From contig DDBN01000146.1 of assembly GCA_002333145.1 (NCBI GenBank), positions 6,493 through 31,181 of the forward strand: DNA of 24,689 bases, written 5' to 3'. Position 1 is the stretch's first letter, and each line of letters opens with the position of its first letter. This DNA comes from Moraxellaceae bacterium UBA2031. Its GTDB lineage: Bacteria > Pseudomonadota > Gammaproteobacteria > Pseudomonadales > Moraxellaceae. A program made the position numbers and the translations under genes. The notes beneath the pieces are model-generated. The model had not been told where the DNA came from, searched no databases, and was given only the letters and a program-made list of their open reading frames with translations. Below are positions 7,705 to 15,439 of this stretch, piece by piece.

Positions 7705-8534
7705 CAGGAACGGTCCCCTTGCGGACGCAACGCCGCCAACTCTTCAGCAAAGCCCAGTGCCGGGTAGCGGAAACGCACCGGACCATCTGGCTCACCCTGC
7801 AAAAACTGCCGCACATAATCCGACGTTGAGGACTGCAACTCAGCTGGCGTACCTTGGCCAATGACTTTGCCATCCGCCAACACATAAATGTAATCGGCAA
7901 TCGACAGGGTTTCGTGAATATCATGCGAAACAATTACGGTCGTCAGCCCCAGCGCCTCACGCAATGTACGAATCAACGTTACCAGCACGCCCTTAACGAT
8001 TGGGTCCTGCCCGGCAAAAGGCTCGTCGTACATGATGAGCTCGGGATCAAGTGCGATGGCGCGAGCAAGCGCCGCGCGGCGATTCATACCACCGGAAAGT
8101 TCGGCTGGCATCAGCGCTTCCGCCCCGCGTAAGCCGACCGACTCCAGCTTCATCAGAACCAGTTCACGAATCAGAGGCTCGGACAGACGCGTATGCGCCC
8201 GCAACGGAAAGGCGACGTTTTCATAGACCGAGAGATCCGTAAACAGTGCCCCAGACTGAAACAGCATGCCCATGGAAGCGCGCACACGGAACAGCTCTTC
8301 TCGCCCCATGCTCGGGACATTGCGTCCATTGACGCGCACTTCGCCGCCATCAGGGTGCAACTGCCCACCAATGAAGCGCAGCAGTGTGGTTTTGCCACAG
8401 CCGGATGGCCCCATGATGGCGGTCACCTTGCCACGGGCGATACTGACGTCAACACCGTCAAATATCTTCCTCTCCCCACGGGAGAAGGCTAGATTGCGTA
8501 TTTCGACCAAATTATCAGGGGCAGCGTCCGTCAT
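7704..8534 (-). CDS. mlaF: Phospholipid ABC transporter ATPase MlaF
   Basis: The cytoplasmic ATPase that powers the MlaFEDB lipid transporter. The 276-residue protein shows Walker A GPSGCGKTT (42-50), signature LSGGM (146-150), Walker B ending in the catalytic E171 (LIMYDEP) and the switch histidine H204. A C-terminal extension from about 247 is typical of MlaF and in known structures reaches across to the other MlaF copy. It is the first gene of the minus-strand mla operon and diverges from kdsD. The ATG at 8534 has no obvious ribosome-binding site; there is a possible -10 only about 30 bases upstream, so the leader may be very short. Confidence 0.96.
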   Translation of the reverse strand: MTDAAPDNLVEIRNLAFSRGERKIFDGVDVSIARGKVTAIMGPSGCGKTTLLRFIGGQLHPDGGEVRVNGRNVPSMGREELFRVRASMGMLFQSGALFTDLSVYENVAFPLRAHTRLSEPLIRELVLMKLESVGLRGAEALMPAELSGGMNRRAALARAIALDPELIMYDEPFAGQDPIVKGVLVTLIRTLREALGLTTVIVSHDIHETLSIADYIYVLADGKVIGQGTPAELQSSTSDYVRQFLQGEPDGPVRFRYPALGFAEELAALRPQGDRS

Positions 8535-8688
8535 GGGGCGTCAGTCCGAGGAATAGTGGTGGCACTATATCACTGTTGGGCCCGCGTGATGAGTTGTCAC
8601 TCGGTAACCTGCCCTCACACTCCTGTGCTAGCGCTGGCAGGGAGGACTGGGAGATAATCCCGCCCTTGTTCAAGGAGCTTTTTCTGAC
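8535..8688. promoter_or_regulatory. Divergent promoter region between mlaF and kdsD
   Basis: This 154-base gap must carry promoters for both the mla operon (minus) and the kdsD-lpt operon (plus). On the minus strand a TATAGT -10-like box lies at 8564-8569, with a poor -35. On the plus strand a GATAAT -10-like box lies at 8653-8658, and a TTGTCA -35-like box at 8594-8599 is too far from it to pair. A clear AAGGAG ribosome-binding site for kdsD is at 8672-8677. No operator palindrome stands out. The region's role is secure; the individual boxes are guesses. Confidence 0.4.
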
Positions 8689-9660
8689 ATGGCCGAATTT
8701 AACTTCATCCCTGTGGGACTGCGCGTGATTCAGGTTGAGCAGACCGCACTCGACAATCTGCGCCCGTACATTGACGCTCGCTTCCAGAAAGCCTGCGAGT
8801 TGATGCTGGCGTGCAAGGGTCGCATTGTCGTGATTGGCATGGGCAAATCCGGCCATATCGGCAACAAGATCGCCGCCACGCTGGCCTCTACCGGTACCCC
8901 TGCTTTTTTCGTGCACCCCGGCGAAGCCAGTCACGGAGACCTCGGCATGATCACGCCGCAGGATGTGGTAATTGCCATTTCCAACTCCGGTGAAACTGGA
9001 GAGGTGCTGGCCATTGTGCCGCTCATCAAGCGCATGCATGCCCCGCTCATCAGCATTACCAACAACGGCCACTCCACCTTGTCTCAAGCCGCGACCGTCA
9101 GCCTAGAGATCGGCAAGTCTCCAGAGGCCTGCCCGCTAGGCCTGACTCCCACCTCCTCTACTACATCCACATTGGTACTGGGAGATGCGCTGGCTGTAGC
9201 CCTGCTTGAAGCGCGTGGCTTCACGGCAGAAGACTTTGCCCTCTCACATCCGGGTGGCTCGCTGGGGCGTAAGCTCTTGCTGCGCGTACAGGACGTGATG
9301 CATAAAAATGAGCAGGTGCCGGTTGTATCTGAGAACACGCTGATCATTGACGCCCTGATGGAAATCACGAAAAAGGGACTTGGCATGACCGCTGTCACCG
9401 GCACAGACGGTACGCTAGCCGGCTTGTACACGGATGGCGATCTTCGGCGCAATCTGGACCACAAGATTGATATTCACCACGCCGCTATCCGCGATGTCAT
9501 GAACACGCAATGCACCACCGTAACAGCAAACCTACTGGCCGTTGAGGCCCTGGATGTCATGCAGCAGCGCAAGATCAATGGCGTGATCGTGGTCGACGCT
9601 GATAACCGCCCGATTGGCGCCCTCAATATGCATGATCTGTTACGCGCAGGAGTGATGTGA
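8689..9660 (+). CDS. kdsD: Arabinose-5-phosphate isomerase
   Basis: First enzyme of Kdo synthesis, converting ribulose 5-phosphate to arabinose 5-phosphate for LPS. The 323-residue protein has an N-terminal SIS sugar-isomerase domain (about 35-180) with GMGKSGHIG (50-58), SNSGETGE (99-106), and the active-site histidines H82 (HPGEASHGD) and H187 (LSHPGGSLG). Two CBS domains follow (about 203-262 and 270-322). AAGGAG lies 11 bases before the ATG. Adjacent kdsC and the lpt genes support KdsD over the related GutQ or KpsF. Confidence 0.96.
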   Translation: MAEFNFIPVGLRVIQVEQTALDNLRPYIDARFQKACELMLACKGRIVVIGMGKSGHIGNKIAATLASTGTPAFFVHPGEASHGDLGMITPQDVVIAISNSGETGEVLAIVPLIKRMHAPLISITNNGHSTLSQAATVSLEIGKSPEACPLGLTPTSSTTSTLVLGDALAVALLEARGFTAEDFALSHPGGSLGRKLLLRVQDVMHKNEQVPVVSENTLIIDALMEITKKGLGMTAVTGTDGTLAGLYTDGDLRRNLDHKIDIHHAAIRDVMNTQCTTVTANLLAVEALDVMQQRKINGVIVVDADNRPIGALNMHDLLRAGVM

Positions 9661-9661
9661 G

Positions 9662-10189
9662 ATGGATACCGTGATGCAGAAAGCGGCTCATATTCGCCTG
9701 CTGGCACTTGATGTGGATGGTGTACTGACCGATGGCCGCTTGTACTTTGCCGAGGACGGACAAGAGCTTAAAACCTTTGATACGCAAGACGGTCATGGCA
9801 TCAAGCTATTGCAACAATCTGGCGTAGCCTGCGCCATTATTACTGGCCGCAACACAAAACTGGTGGCCCGTCGCGCTGGCAACCTTGGCATCGGCCATCT
9901 GCTACAAGGCCGTGAAGACAAGCTGGTCGCCTTGCGTGAGTTAGCAGGCGAACTGGGTATCGCCTTGGAGCACATTGCTTATGTCGGTGACGATTGGCCC
10001 GACCTACCCGCTATTCGTGCCGCCGGGCTTGGTGTCGCCGTTGCCAATGCTCACAGCGAGCTCCATACGCATGCTGACTATGTGACACACCTGTCAGGTG
10101 GCCGAGGTGCAGTGCGAGAGGTCTGTGATCTATTGCTAAAAGCTCAAGGGAATTATGCCCACGCTCTAGCGCCCTATTTGGAGCACTGA
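9662..10189 (+). CDS. kdsC: 3-deoxy-D-manno-octulosonate-8-phosphate phosphatase
   Basis: A HAD-superfamily phosphatase that removes phosphate from Kdo-8-phosphate to give Kdo. At 175 residues it is the usual short, capless KdsC type that works as a tetramer. Visible HAD motifs are D17 and D19 in LDVDGVLTDG, the threonine of ITGR (near 59), the lysine of REDK (near 82) and the acidic pair in VGDDWPDLP (near 106). It starts one base after the kdsD stop. An AGGAG sequence in the end of kdsD gives the ribosome-binding site; a second ATG at 9674 is possible but less well placed. Confidence 0.95.
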   Translation: MDTVMQKAAHIRLLALDVDGVLTDGRLYFAEDGQELKTFDTQDGHGIKLLQQSGVACAIITGRNTKLVARRAGNLGIGHLLQGREDKLVALRELAGELGIALEHIAYVGDDWPDLPAIRAAGLGVAVANAHSELHTHADYVTHLSGGRGAVREVCDLLLKAQGNYAHALAPYLEH

Positions 10190-10196
10190 GTTAATC

Positions 10197-10766
10197 ATGG
10201 ACACTCGTAACCTCATCAGTGTCGCCGGCGTACTGCTCGTTCTAGGTGGCGTTGGCTATTACTGGGGACTGGAGTCTTCACTGGTGGCCGCACCAAAAGC
10301 AGATGGCGCGCGACTCCCTGACTACGAGGTACGAGGCATTCGTTTGACGGAAAGCGGCAAGGATGGCCAGTTGATCCGCCGCCTTGACTCGCCCGAGTTG
10401 CGCCACTACGCCACACCGCAAAACGAAGCCGTGCTCGATAGTCCGGTACTGCGCCTGTACGAACAAGGACGCGAGGCATGGCATATTCGTGCAACCCATG
10501 CCATCAGCATTGATGATGGGAAAGAAATCAGGCTAGAAGGTGGCGTCACCGCCGAGCGCCGTGATCCCGCCGCCGTACCGGTACGGTTTGTTTCCCCCTC
10601 CCTTACCGCATGGCCTGATGAAGAACGCCTGCAAAGCACCACGGGCATTCGCTTAAGCAGTACGCAAGGTGAAATCTCCGGACAAACCCTGACAGCCGGC
10701 CTAAAAACCGGCACCATTGAAATCCAACAAAATGTAACAGGTACGTATGCTCCCGCGCGTCGTTAG
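10197..10766 (+). CDS. lptC: LPS export system protein LptC
   Basis: A bitopic inner-membrane protein that receives LPS from the LptB2FG transporter and passes it to LptA. It has 189 residues, with one N-terminal transmembrane helix (about 5-22) and a periplasmic beta-jellyroll matching the LptC/YrbK family (ADGARLPDYEVRGIRLTES at about 36-54). Sequence conservation in this family is low, so position between kdsC and lptA is part of the evidence. Its 3' end overlaps the start of lptA by 20 bases. Confidence 0.93.
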   Translation: MDTRNLISVAGVLLVLGGVGYYWGLESSLVAAPKADGARLPDYEVRGIRLTESGKDGQLIRRLDSPELRHYATPQNEAVLDSPVLRLYEQGREAWHIRATHAISIDDGKEIRLEGGVTAERRDPAAVPVRFVSPSLTAWPDEERLQSTTGIRLSSTQGEISGQTLTAGLKTGTIEIQQNVTGTYAPARR

Positions 10767-11265
10767 TCTTATTGCCTTACTGGCTTTGGGAGCAGTCCCA
10801 ACCTTAGCATCCGCCCTGCCCACCGACCGCGACCAGCCCCTGCAGGTTGCCGCCGACAGTGCCAGTTTCAATGAAAAAACGGGTATTGCTACCTATCGTG
10901 GCTCTGTGGTGATTCGTCAAGGGACGCTCGAAGTACGTGCGGATGAAGTCGTCATCACCGTCGACAAAGAGGGTAATGTGTCCACCACTGTCGCGACCGG
11001 CAAGCCGGCACGCTACCAGCAGCAAGTCGACCCGAAGAAAGGACTGGTCAGCGCCGAAGCCAGCCGAATTGATTACGACCTTCGCAATGAAACTATTTCA
11101 TTGACTGGCCAAGCCCGCCTGAAACAAGACGGCGCCAGCTTTCAGGGGGCCTCCATCGTTTACGCTATTGCCCGTCAGCAGGTGGAAGCTAAGGGCGATG
11201 CCAGCAGTCGCGTGCAATTGATTTTGCCTCCGCAGCCACGCGCCCCACGCAAGGATGCCCGCTGA
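10747..11265 (+). CDS. lptA: LPS transport periplasmic protein LptA
   Basis: The periplasmic bridge protein that polymerises head-to-tail between LptC and the outer-membrane LptD and carries LPS across. It is a 172-residue precursor with a signal peptide (hydrophobic residues 5-20, probable cleavage after LASA at residue 23). The mature part has the OstA/LptA jellyroll: QPLQVAADSASFNEKTGIA, then ITLTGQARLKQDG-type strands. The start at 10747 lies inside lptC in another frame, and the stop overlaps the lptB ATG by one base (TGATG). Confidence 0.95.
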   Translation: MLPRVVSLIALLALGAVPTLASALPTDRDQPLQVAADSASFNEKTGIATYRGSVVIRQGTLEVRADEVVITVDKEGNVSTTVATGKPARYQQQVDPKKGLVSAEASRIDYDLRNETISLTGQARLKQDGASFQGASIVYAIARQQVEAKGDASSRVQLILPPQPRAPRKDAR

Positions 11266-11990
11266 TGGCCATATTGTATGTAAACGACTTAGCCAAGGCT
11301 TATAAGGGACGGCAGGTTGTTAAAAGTGTCTCCCTCTCCATAGAGAGTGCACAAATTGTTGGCCTGCTCGGCCCTAATGGGGCCGGCAAAACAACCAGTT
11401 TTTATATGATTGTCGGCTTAGTCCCCATGGATGCCGGGCGTATCTGCATCGACGAAGAAGATATCTCCCTACTGCCTATGCATGGTCGTGCTCGCAAGGG
11501 TATTGGCTATCTACCGCAGGAAGCCTCTATTTTTCGCAAGCTCTCGGTCGAACAGAACATCATGGCCATCCTGGAGACTCGCAAAGACTTGGACAAGGCA
11601 GGACGCCAAGCCAAGCTGGAGTCGTTGCTGGAAGAGTTCCACATCACCCATATCCGTAAGAATACTGGCATGAGCCTGTCCGGTGGCGAACGCCGGCGCG
11701 CTGAAATTGCCCGCGCCTTGGCTGCTGAACCCCACTTCATTCTGCTCGATGAACCCTTTGCCGGCGTTGATCCCATTTCTGTGGCGGACATCAAGAGCAT
11801 CATTACGCACTTGAAAGACCGTGGCATCGGCGTACTGATCACTGATCACAATGTCCGTGACACGCTCGATATCTGCGAGAAGGCCTATATTGTCAGCGCC
11901 GGCACACTGATCGCGGAAGGTACCTCTGCAGAAATCCTCGCCAATGAGATGGTCCGCAAAGTCTACCTGGGCGACCAGTTCAGCCTCTGA
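11265..11990 (+). CDS. lptB: LPS export ABC transporter ATPase LptB
   Basis: The ATPase of the LptB2FG complex that extracts LPS from the inner membrane; lptF and lptG are elsewhere, as is normal. It has 241 residues with all motifs intact: Walker A GPNGAGKTT (36-44), Q-loop Q85, signature LSGGE (138-142), Walker B with catalytic E163 (LLDEPFAGVDP) and switch histidine H195. These positions match E. coli LptB exactly. Overlap with lptA indicates translational coupling. I see no clear terminator after the stop, so some transcripts may continue into rpoN. Confidence 0.97.
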   Translation: MAILYVNDLAKAYKGRQVVKSVSLSIESAQIVGLLGPNGAGKTTSFYMIVGLVPMDAGRICIDEEDISLLPMHGRARKGIGYLPQEASIFRKLSVEQNIMAILETRKDLDKAGRQAKLESLLEEFHITHIRKNTGMSLSGGERRRAEIARALAAEPHFILLDEPFAGVDPISVADIKSIITHLKDRGIGVLITDHNVRDTLDICEKAYIVSAGTLIAEGTSAEILANEMVRKVYLGDQFSL

Positions 11991-12049
11991 AACCCCCCGT
12001 CGATCCAATTAAGGCCCGTTTCTTGCTAGGGCAAGGACTCCGTCTGCGA

Positions 12050-12084
12050 TACAATGTCTCAACGGCCAGATTCCCTGATCTGGC
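12050..12084 (+). promoter_or_regulatory. Possible rpoN promoter -10 and leader hairpin
   Basis: A TACAAT hexamer at 12050-12055 is a good -10 match but has no convincing -35 at 16-18 bases; a TTGCTA at 12023-12028 is 21 bases away. Just downstream a perfect 7-bp hairpin pairs 12065-12071 with 12078-12084 around a 6-base loop, ending about four bases before the GGGAG ribosome-binding site of rpoN. The hairpin could influence access to that site. Confidence 0.3.
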
Positions 12085-12102
12085 ACGGGAGTTGTTGTAT
12101 CC

Positions 12103-13614
12103 ATGAAGCCCACGCTGCAGCTACATATCGGCCAGCACTTGGCCATGACGCCTCAATTGCAACAGGCCATCCGCTTGTTGCAACTATCGACGTTGGAGCT
12201 GCAGCAGGAAGTTCAGGAAGCCCTAGACGCCAACCCCATGCTGGAAGCTGCCGATGACGAGAGCGAGTACGCCGAGCCTATCGACACCACGCCGATTGAT
12301 TACGCTGCTGCAGAAGCCTTGCTTGCCAGTGAGTCGCATGAAGCCTCTGGCAATAATGACGAGCCAACGGCACTGGATATCAATAGCAATGAGTCCATGC
12401 CCGATGAACTGCCGGTGGACTCCGTCTGGGAAGACAGCTTTAGCAGTGGCGGCAGCACCCCTGCCGGAAGCTCAGAGGATGACGACAACTCCTTCGAGTC
12501 GCGCAATGCAGCGCCCGAGACGCTATCTGATTACCTGCTCTGGCAACTCAATCTGACGCCTTTTTCTGATCTGGATCGCGCCATCGGTCATGTCATTCTG
12601 GATGCCATCGACGAGCGCGGTTACCTCACTGTCCCACTGGACGACATCCTTGACGCCGTGACCGACCCGAGCGATCCGGATGCCGTTGAGATGGATGAAG
12701 TTGAGGCGGTCATGCACCGCATACAGCAGTTCGACCCGCCCGGCGTGGGTGCCCGCGATCTCAGTGAGTGCCTCGTGATTCAGTTGCGGCAGCTACCCGA
12801 CGAGACCAACAGCCGCAATGATGCCATCCGAATCGCAGCAGACTTCCTTGATCTTTTGGCAGGACGCGACTTCGGCACCTTGATGCGCAAGCTGAAGCTA
12901 ACTGAGAGCGGACTCAAATCTGCCATCAGCCTGATTCAGTCGTTGAACCCGAATCCCGGGGGCCGCATCAGCCATACCAGCGAAACTGAGTACGTCATAC
13001 CGGACATCATTGTGCGTCGTCTGCACCAACGCTGGACAGTAGAGCTGAACCCGGAAACCGCGCCAAAGCTGCGCGTGAATGCTGATTATGCGGCACTGGT
13101 TCGTCGGGCAGACTCCAGCTCTGATAACACCTACCTTCGCGACAACCTGCAAGAAGCACGCTGGTTCATCAAGAGCCTTCAAAGCCGGAATGAAACCCTG
13201 TTAAAAGTAGCCACCTGCATTGTTGAGCACCAGCGCGGATTTCTGGAACACGGACCCGAAGCCATGAAGCCACTGGTGCTGCGCGAAATTGCCGAAGAAG
13301 TAGAGATGCACGAATCCACTATTTCACGCGTAACCACGCAAAAATTCATGCATACCCCTCGCGGTGTATTCGAACTGAAGTTCTTTTTCTCCAGCCACGT
13401 TGGGACTACCGGGGGCGGCGAAGCCTCCAGCACAGCAATACGCGCCATGATCAAAAAGCTGGTCAGCCAAGAAAATACCGCCAAGCCGCTTTCGGATAAC
13501 AAGATTGCCGACCTGCTGCTTCAGCAGGGCATTGAGGTAGCACGCCGCACCATCGCTAAGTACCGTGAATCCCTCAACATTCCCCCCTCCAACGAGCGTA
13601 AGCAACTGCGCTGA
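12103..13614 (+). CDS. rpoN: RNA polymerase sigma-54 factor
   Basis: The alternative sigma factor that recognises -24/-12 promoters and needs AAA+ activators to open them. At 503 residues it is full length. Region I is a glutamine- and leucine-rich start (QLHIGQHLAMTPQLQQAIRL, about 6-25) that contacts activators. An acidic linker (about 52-135) is followed by the core-binding domain (about 140-280). The DNA-binding part has a helix-turn-helix (about 385-410: HESTISRVTTQKF) and the RpoN box ARRTIAKYRE at 480-489. It follows lptB by 112 bases, the standard gammaproteobacterial position. Confidence 0.97.
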   Translation: MKPTLQLHIGQHLAMTPQLQQAIRLLQLSTLELQQEVQEALDANPMLEAADDESEYAEPIDTTPIDYAAAEALLASESHEASGNNDEPTALDINSNESMPDELPVDSVWEDSFSSGGSTPAGSSEDDDNSFESRNAAPETLSDYLLWQLNLTPFSDLDRAIGHVILDAIDERGYLTVPLDDILDAVTDPSDPDAVEMDEVEAVMHRIQQFDPPGVGARDLSECLVIQLRQLPDETNSRNDAIRIAADFLDLLAGRDFGTLMRKLKLTESGLKSAISLIQSLNPNPGGRISHTSETEYVIPDIIVRRLHQRWTVELNPETAPKLRVNADYAALVRRADSSSDNTYLRDNLQEARWFIKSLQSRNETLLKVATCIVEHQRGFLEHGPEAMKPLVLREIAEEVEMHESTISRVTTQKFMHTPRGVFELKFFFSSHVGTTGGGEASSTAIRAMIKKLVSQENTAKPLSDNKIADLLLQQGIEVARRTIAKYRESLNIPPSNERKQLR

Positions 13615-13720
13615 AAAATATCCAGCCAACACAGCCCATATCAGGACATCGCATTTTTTGAACTAACCCTTCCTCCCGTTGCCGTCACCCAGTACTTTTT
13701 ACCGCTCGCCCCGGACAAAA

Positions 13721-13743
13721 CACTGATCAGCGCAGTGCTTTTT
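13721..13743 (+). terminator. Weak terminator candidate after rpoN
   Basis: A 5-bp stem (13721-13725 with 13733-13737, 7-base loop) is followed by C and five T residues. The stem is short. A second, 6-bp hairpin (13742-13747 with 13755-13760) with a T-rich loop overlaps it directly. Together they may end rpoN transcripts, but neither is strong. Confidence 0.35.
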
Positions 13744-13835
13744 GATGCTTTTTTCATCAATATTTGGCCGCCTATACCCAAATAAGATATTTACAAACTT
13801 GTTAACAACCGACTTGCGAACTTCATCATAGGCTG

Positions 13836-13844
13836 TGCTATGGT
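13836..13844 (+). promoter_or_regulatory. Candidate extended -10 promoter for hpf
   Basis: TG-C-TATGGT has the TGN extension directly before a 4-of-6 -10 hexamer. TTGCGA at 13814-13819 is a possible -35 with a long 19-base spacer. A start near 13851 would give an hpf leader of about 240 bases. I did not find a -24/-12 sigma-54 site here, which might have been expected next to rpoN. Confidence 0.33.
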
Positions 13845-13974
13845 GAAGTTATGAGATGGAATCAGATGTCTGTCAGTGGTCATACAAATGCCCACGCCAC
13901 AACGTCAGTCTCCCCTGTTTTCGGGACTCCATACGGATGTCCGTTTATTGGGAACTCTGCTGCAGCAGCATTGA

Positions 13975-14063
13975 GGGCAGGTTCGGTTACGCTCTTTTTA
14001 CCGGACAATCTGCCCACAGCGTCGCCTAAAGCAAAAGCCCCTTCTGGCACCCTAACGGTGTCA
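13975..14063 (+). promoter_or_regulatory. Structured RNA leader of hpf (two stem-loops)
   Basis: Stem-loop 1 pairs 13975-13980 with 14010-14015 (6 bp, GC-rich) and, past a 3-base bulge at 14007-14009, 13981-13986 with 14001-14006 (6 bp with one G-U), closing a 14-base loop that contains a run of T. Stem-loop 2 pairs 14045-14051 with 14057-14063 (7 bp with one G-U, 5-base loop) and ends 13 bases before the hpf ribosome-binding site at 14077-14087. Neither is followed by a terminator-like T run. A role in translational control of hpf is inferred. Confidence 0.4.
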
Positions 14064-14090
14064 CCTGTCTACCCAAGAGAGGAAAGGTCT

Positions 14091-14381
14091 ATGCAAATGG
14101 TAATCAGCGGTCATCATGTAGAACTCACTGAAGCCCTCAAGGAATACGTGCAGACCAAACTGGAAAAAGTCGAGCGCCACTTTGACAACATCACCAGCAT
14201 GAAGGTCATCCTCAGCATTGATAAGCTGATACAGAAAGCTGAAGCCACTATCCAAATCCCCGGCGCTGACCTGTTCGCCAATGCGGAATCTTCGGATATG
14301 TATGCGGCCATTGATCTGCTCACTGACAAACTTGACCGTCAGATACTGAAGCACAAGGAGAAAATCAAACGTCATCACTGA
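14091..14381 (+). CDS. hpf: Ribosome hibernation promoting factor, short form
   Basis: A 96-residue protein of the YfiA/HPF family that binds the 30S decoding channel and helps form inactive 100S ribosomes in stationary phase. It begins at MQMVISGHHVELTEALKEYV, the usual start of the family, with a strong GAGAGGAAAGG ribosome-binding site just upstream. The family core ADLFANAESSDMYAAID (about 62-78) is present, and the protein ends in the basic LKHKEKIKRHH tail. It lacks the C-terminal dimerisation domain of long HPF, so 100S formation would need RMF as in E. coli. The frame is open upstream to an ATG at 13851, but I reject that start. Confidence 0.95.
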   Translation: MQMVISGHHVELTEALKEYVQTKLEKVERHFDNITSMKVILSIDKLIQKAEATIQIPGADLFANAESSDMYAAIDLLTDKLDRQILKHKEKIKRHH

Positions 14382-14411
14382 GCCATCGGGTATGACTCGC
14401 GCAAGACTAAG

Positions 14412-14439
14412 AAGCCCGGGCCATCCCCCGGGTTTTTTT
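14412..14439 (+). terminator. Strong intrinsic terminator after hpf
   Basis: A GC-only stem pairs 14415-14420 with 14427-14432 (6 bp, extended by A-T and G-U pairs to 14412) around a 6-base loop, followed by seven T residues at 14433-14439. It lies 30 bases past the hpf stop and separates hpf from rapZ. Confidence 0.9.
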
Positions 14440-14524
14440 ATGGCTTTCCCCACAAACTGACAGAATGGATATTGCATCCTGACAAGACAGTAGCGACCAT
14501 AACAAAATAAAGAGGAAAAAAATC

Positions 14525-15439
14525 ATGCAGCTTGTCATCGTCAGTGGTCGCTCCGGCTCGGGCAAGACGACCGCCCTCCATGTCTTGGAAGACATGGGCT
14601 ATTACTGCGTCGACAATCTGCCCCTGACTTTACTGCCCGAGTTAGCGAATACACTAAAGAATCGCTCTGGCGGAGCCGTTACTCATTTAGCCATCGGTGT
14701 GGATGCCCGAAATGTGCCCGATGATCTGGAATCCTACCGTAGGGTCCTGGACGAGATGATGCAGAGCGATCCTGCGGCCAGCGCTGCCATCACTATCTAT
14801 CTGGATGCGCGTGACGATGTATTACTGGCACGCTTCAGCGCCACCCGACGCCGCCATCCGCTGAGCTCACAATCACGCTCGCTGCGCGAATCTATTGAAC
14901 TGGAAAAAACCCTGCTGGACCCGATCAGTGCCGCCGCCACCCTTCGCATAGACACCAGTTCGCTGAACGTGCATGAGTTGCGCGAACAACTCCGTCAACG
15001 CCTGGAGGGCCGAACAGGCACTGGCCTGACCGTCTTGTTTGAGTCGTTTGCCTTCAAGCAAGGGGTGCCCCTGAATGCCGACATGGTCTTTGATGTGCGC
15101 TGCCTGCCCAACCCGCATTGGCAAACTGGTCTGCGGGAAAAGACCGGTAGAGATACCGAAGTACGCCACTTTCTGGATGGAGATGCCATGGTAGAAAGCC
15201 TCTATATGGACATTTCAGGCTTCCTGCTAAAGTGGTTACCAGAGCTCCGCGAAAACGACCGTAGTTATGTGACCATCGCGATCGGCTGTACTGGTGGTCA
15301 GCATCGTTCCGTCTACATGGTAGAGCGTATGACGGCCCGCTTTCGTGAAGAGTTCCCTCATGTACAAATGCGTCACCGCGACATGCATAACGCCCTTATT
15401 ACCGCAACGATAGCAGCCGAGCCCCGGAAAAATGATTGA
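14525..15439 (+). CDS. rapZ: RNase adapter protein RapZ
   Basis: An RNA-binding protein with a P-loop, 304 residues. Family knowledge: in E. coli RapZ senses glucosamine-6-phosphate and guides RNase E to the small RNA GlmZ, thereby controlling glmS; in other gammaproteobacteria its RNA targets are not settled. Visible features are Walker A GRSGSGKT (8-15), DNLPLTLLPEL (near 31-41), the RRRHPL segment (about 118) and the conserved C-terminal GCTGGQHRSVYM block (about 261-272), which belongs to the RNA- and metabolite-binding domain. A purine-rich AGAGG ribosome-binding site precedes the ATG. It overlaps ptsO by eight bases. No ptsN lies between it and hpf. Confidence 0.96.
   Translation: MQLVIVSGRSGSGKTTALHVLEDMGYYCVDNLPLTLLPELANTLKNRSGGAVTHLAIGVDARNVPDDLESYRRVLDEMMQSDPAASAAITIYLDARDDVLLARFSATRRRHPLSSQSRSLRESIELEKTLLDPISAAATLRIDTSSLNVHELREQLRQRLEGRTGTGLTVLFESFAFKQGVPLNADMVFDVRCLPNPHWQTGLREKTGRDTEVRHFLDGDAMVESLYMDISGFLLKWLPELRENDRSYVTIAIGCTGGQHRSVYMVERMTARFREEFPHVQMRHRDMHNALITATIAAEPRKND

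Larger units (their letters stand above)
13615..14090 (+). promoter_or_regulatory. 476-base rpoN-hpf intergenic region, long hpf leader
   Basis: This is the only gap above 300 bases. Its first third is AT-rich and non-coding. A weak terminator candidate for rpoN is at 13721-13743 and a T-rich hairpin at 13742-13760. A candidate promoter is TGCTATGGT (13836-13844), an extended -10, with TTGCGA 19 bases upstream. From 13851 the hpf frame is open for 80 codons, but the encoded Ser/Ala/Pro/Thr-rich stretch does not look like Hpf and I treat it as leader. Small palindromes lie at 13933-13944 and 13957-13968. Two hairpins closer to hpf are listed separately. Confidence 0.5.

Noticed and set aside
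8515..9087. 190-codon open frame on the minus strand across the mlaF-kdsD gap
   Set aside because: It lies antisense to kdsD, has low-complexity Gly/His-rich content typical of a shadow frame, and would cross the divergent promoter region.
14440..14524. Promoter boxes for rapZ (CTGACA at 14479-14484 with CAAAAT at 14503-14508)
   Set aside because: The spacing fits, but transcription would start inside or after the rapZ ribosome-binding site. A promoter must exist after the strong terminator, but I could not place it with confidence.
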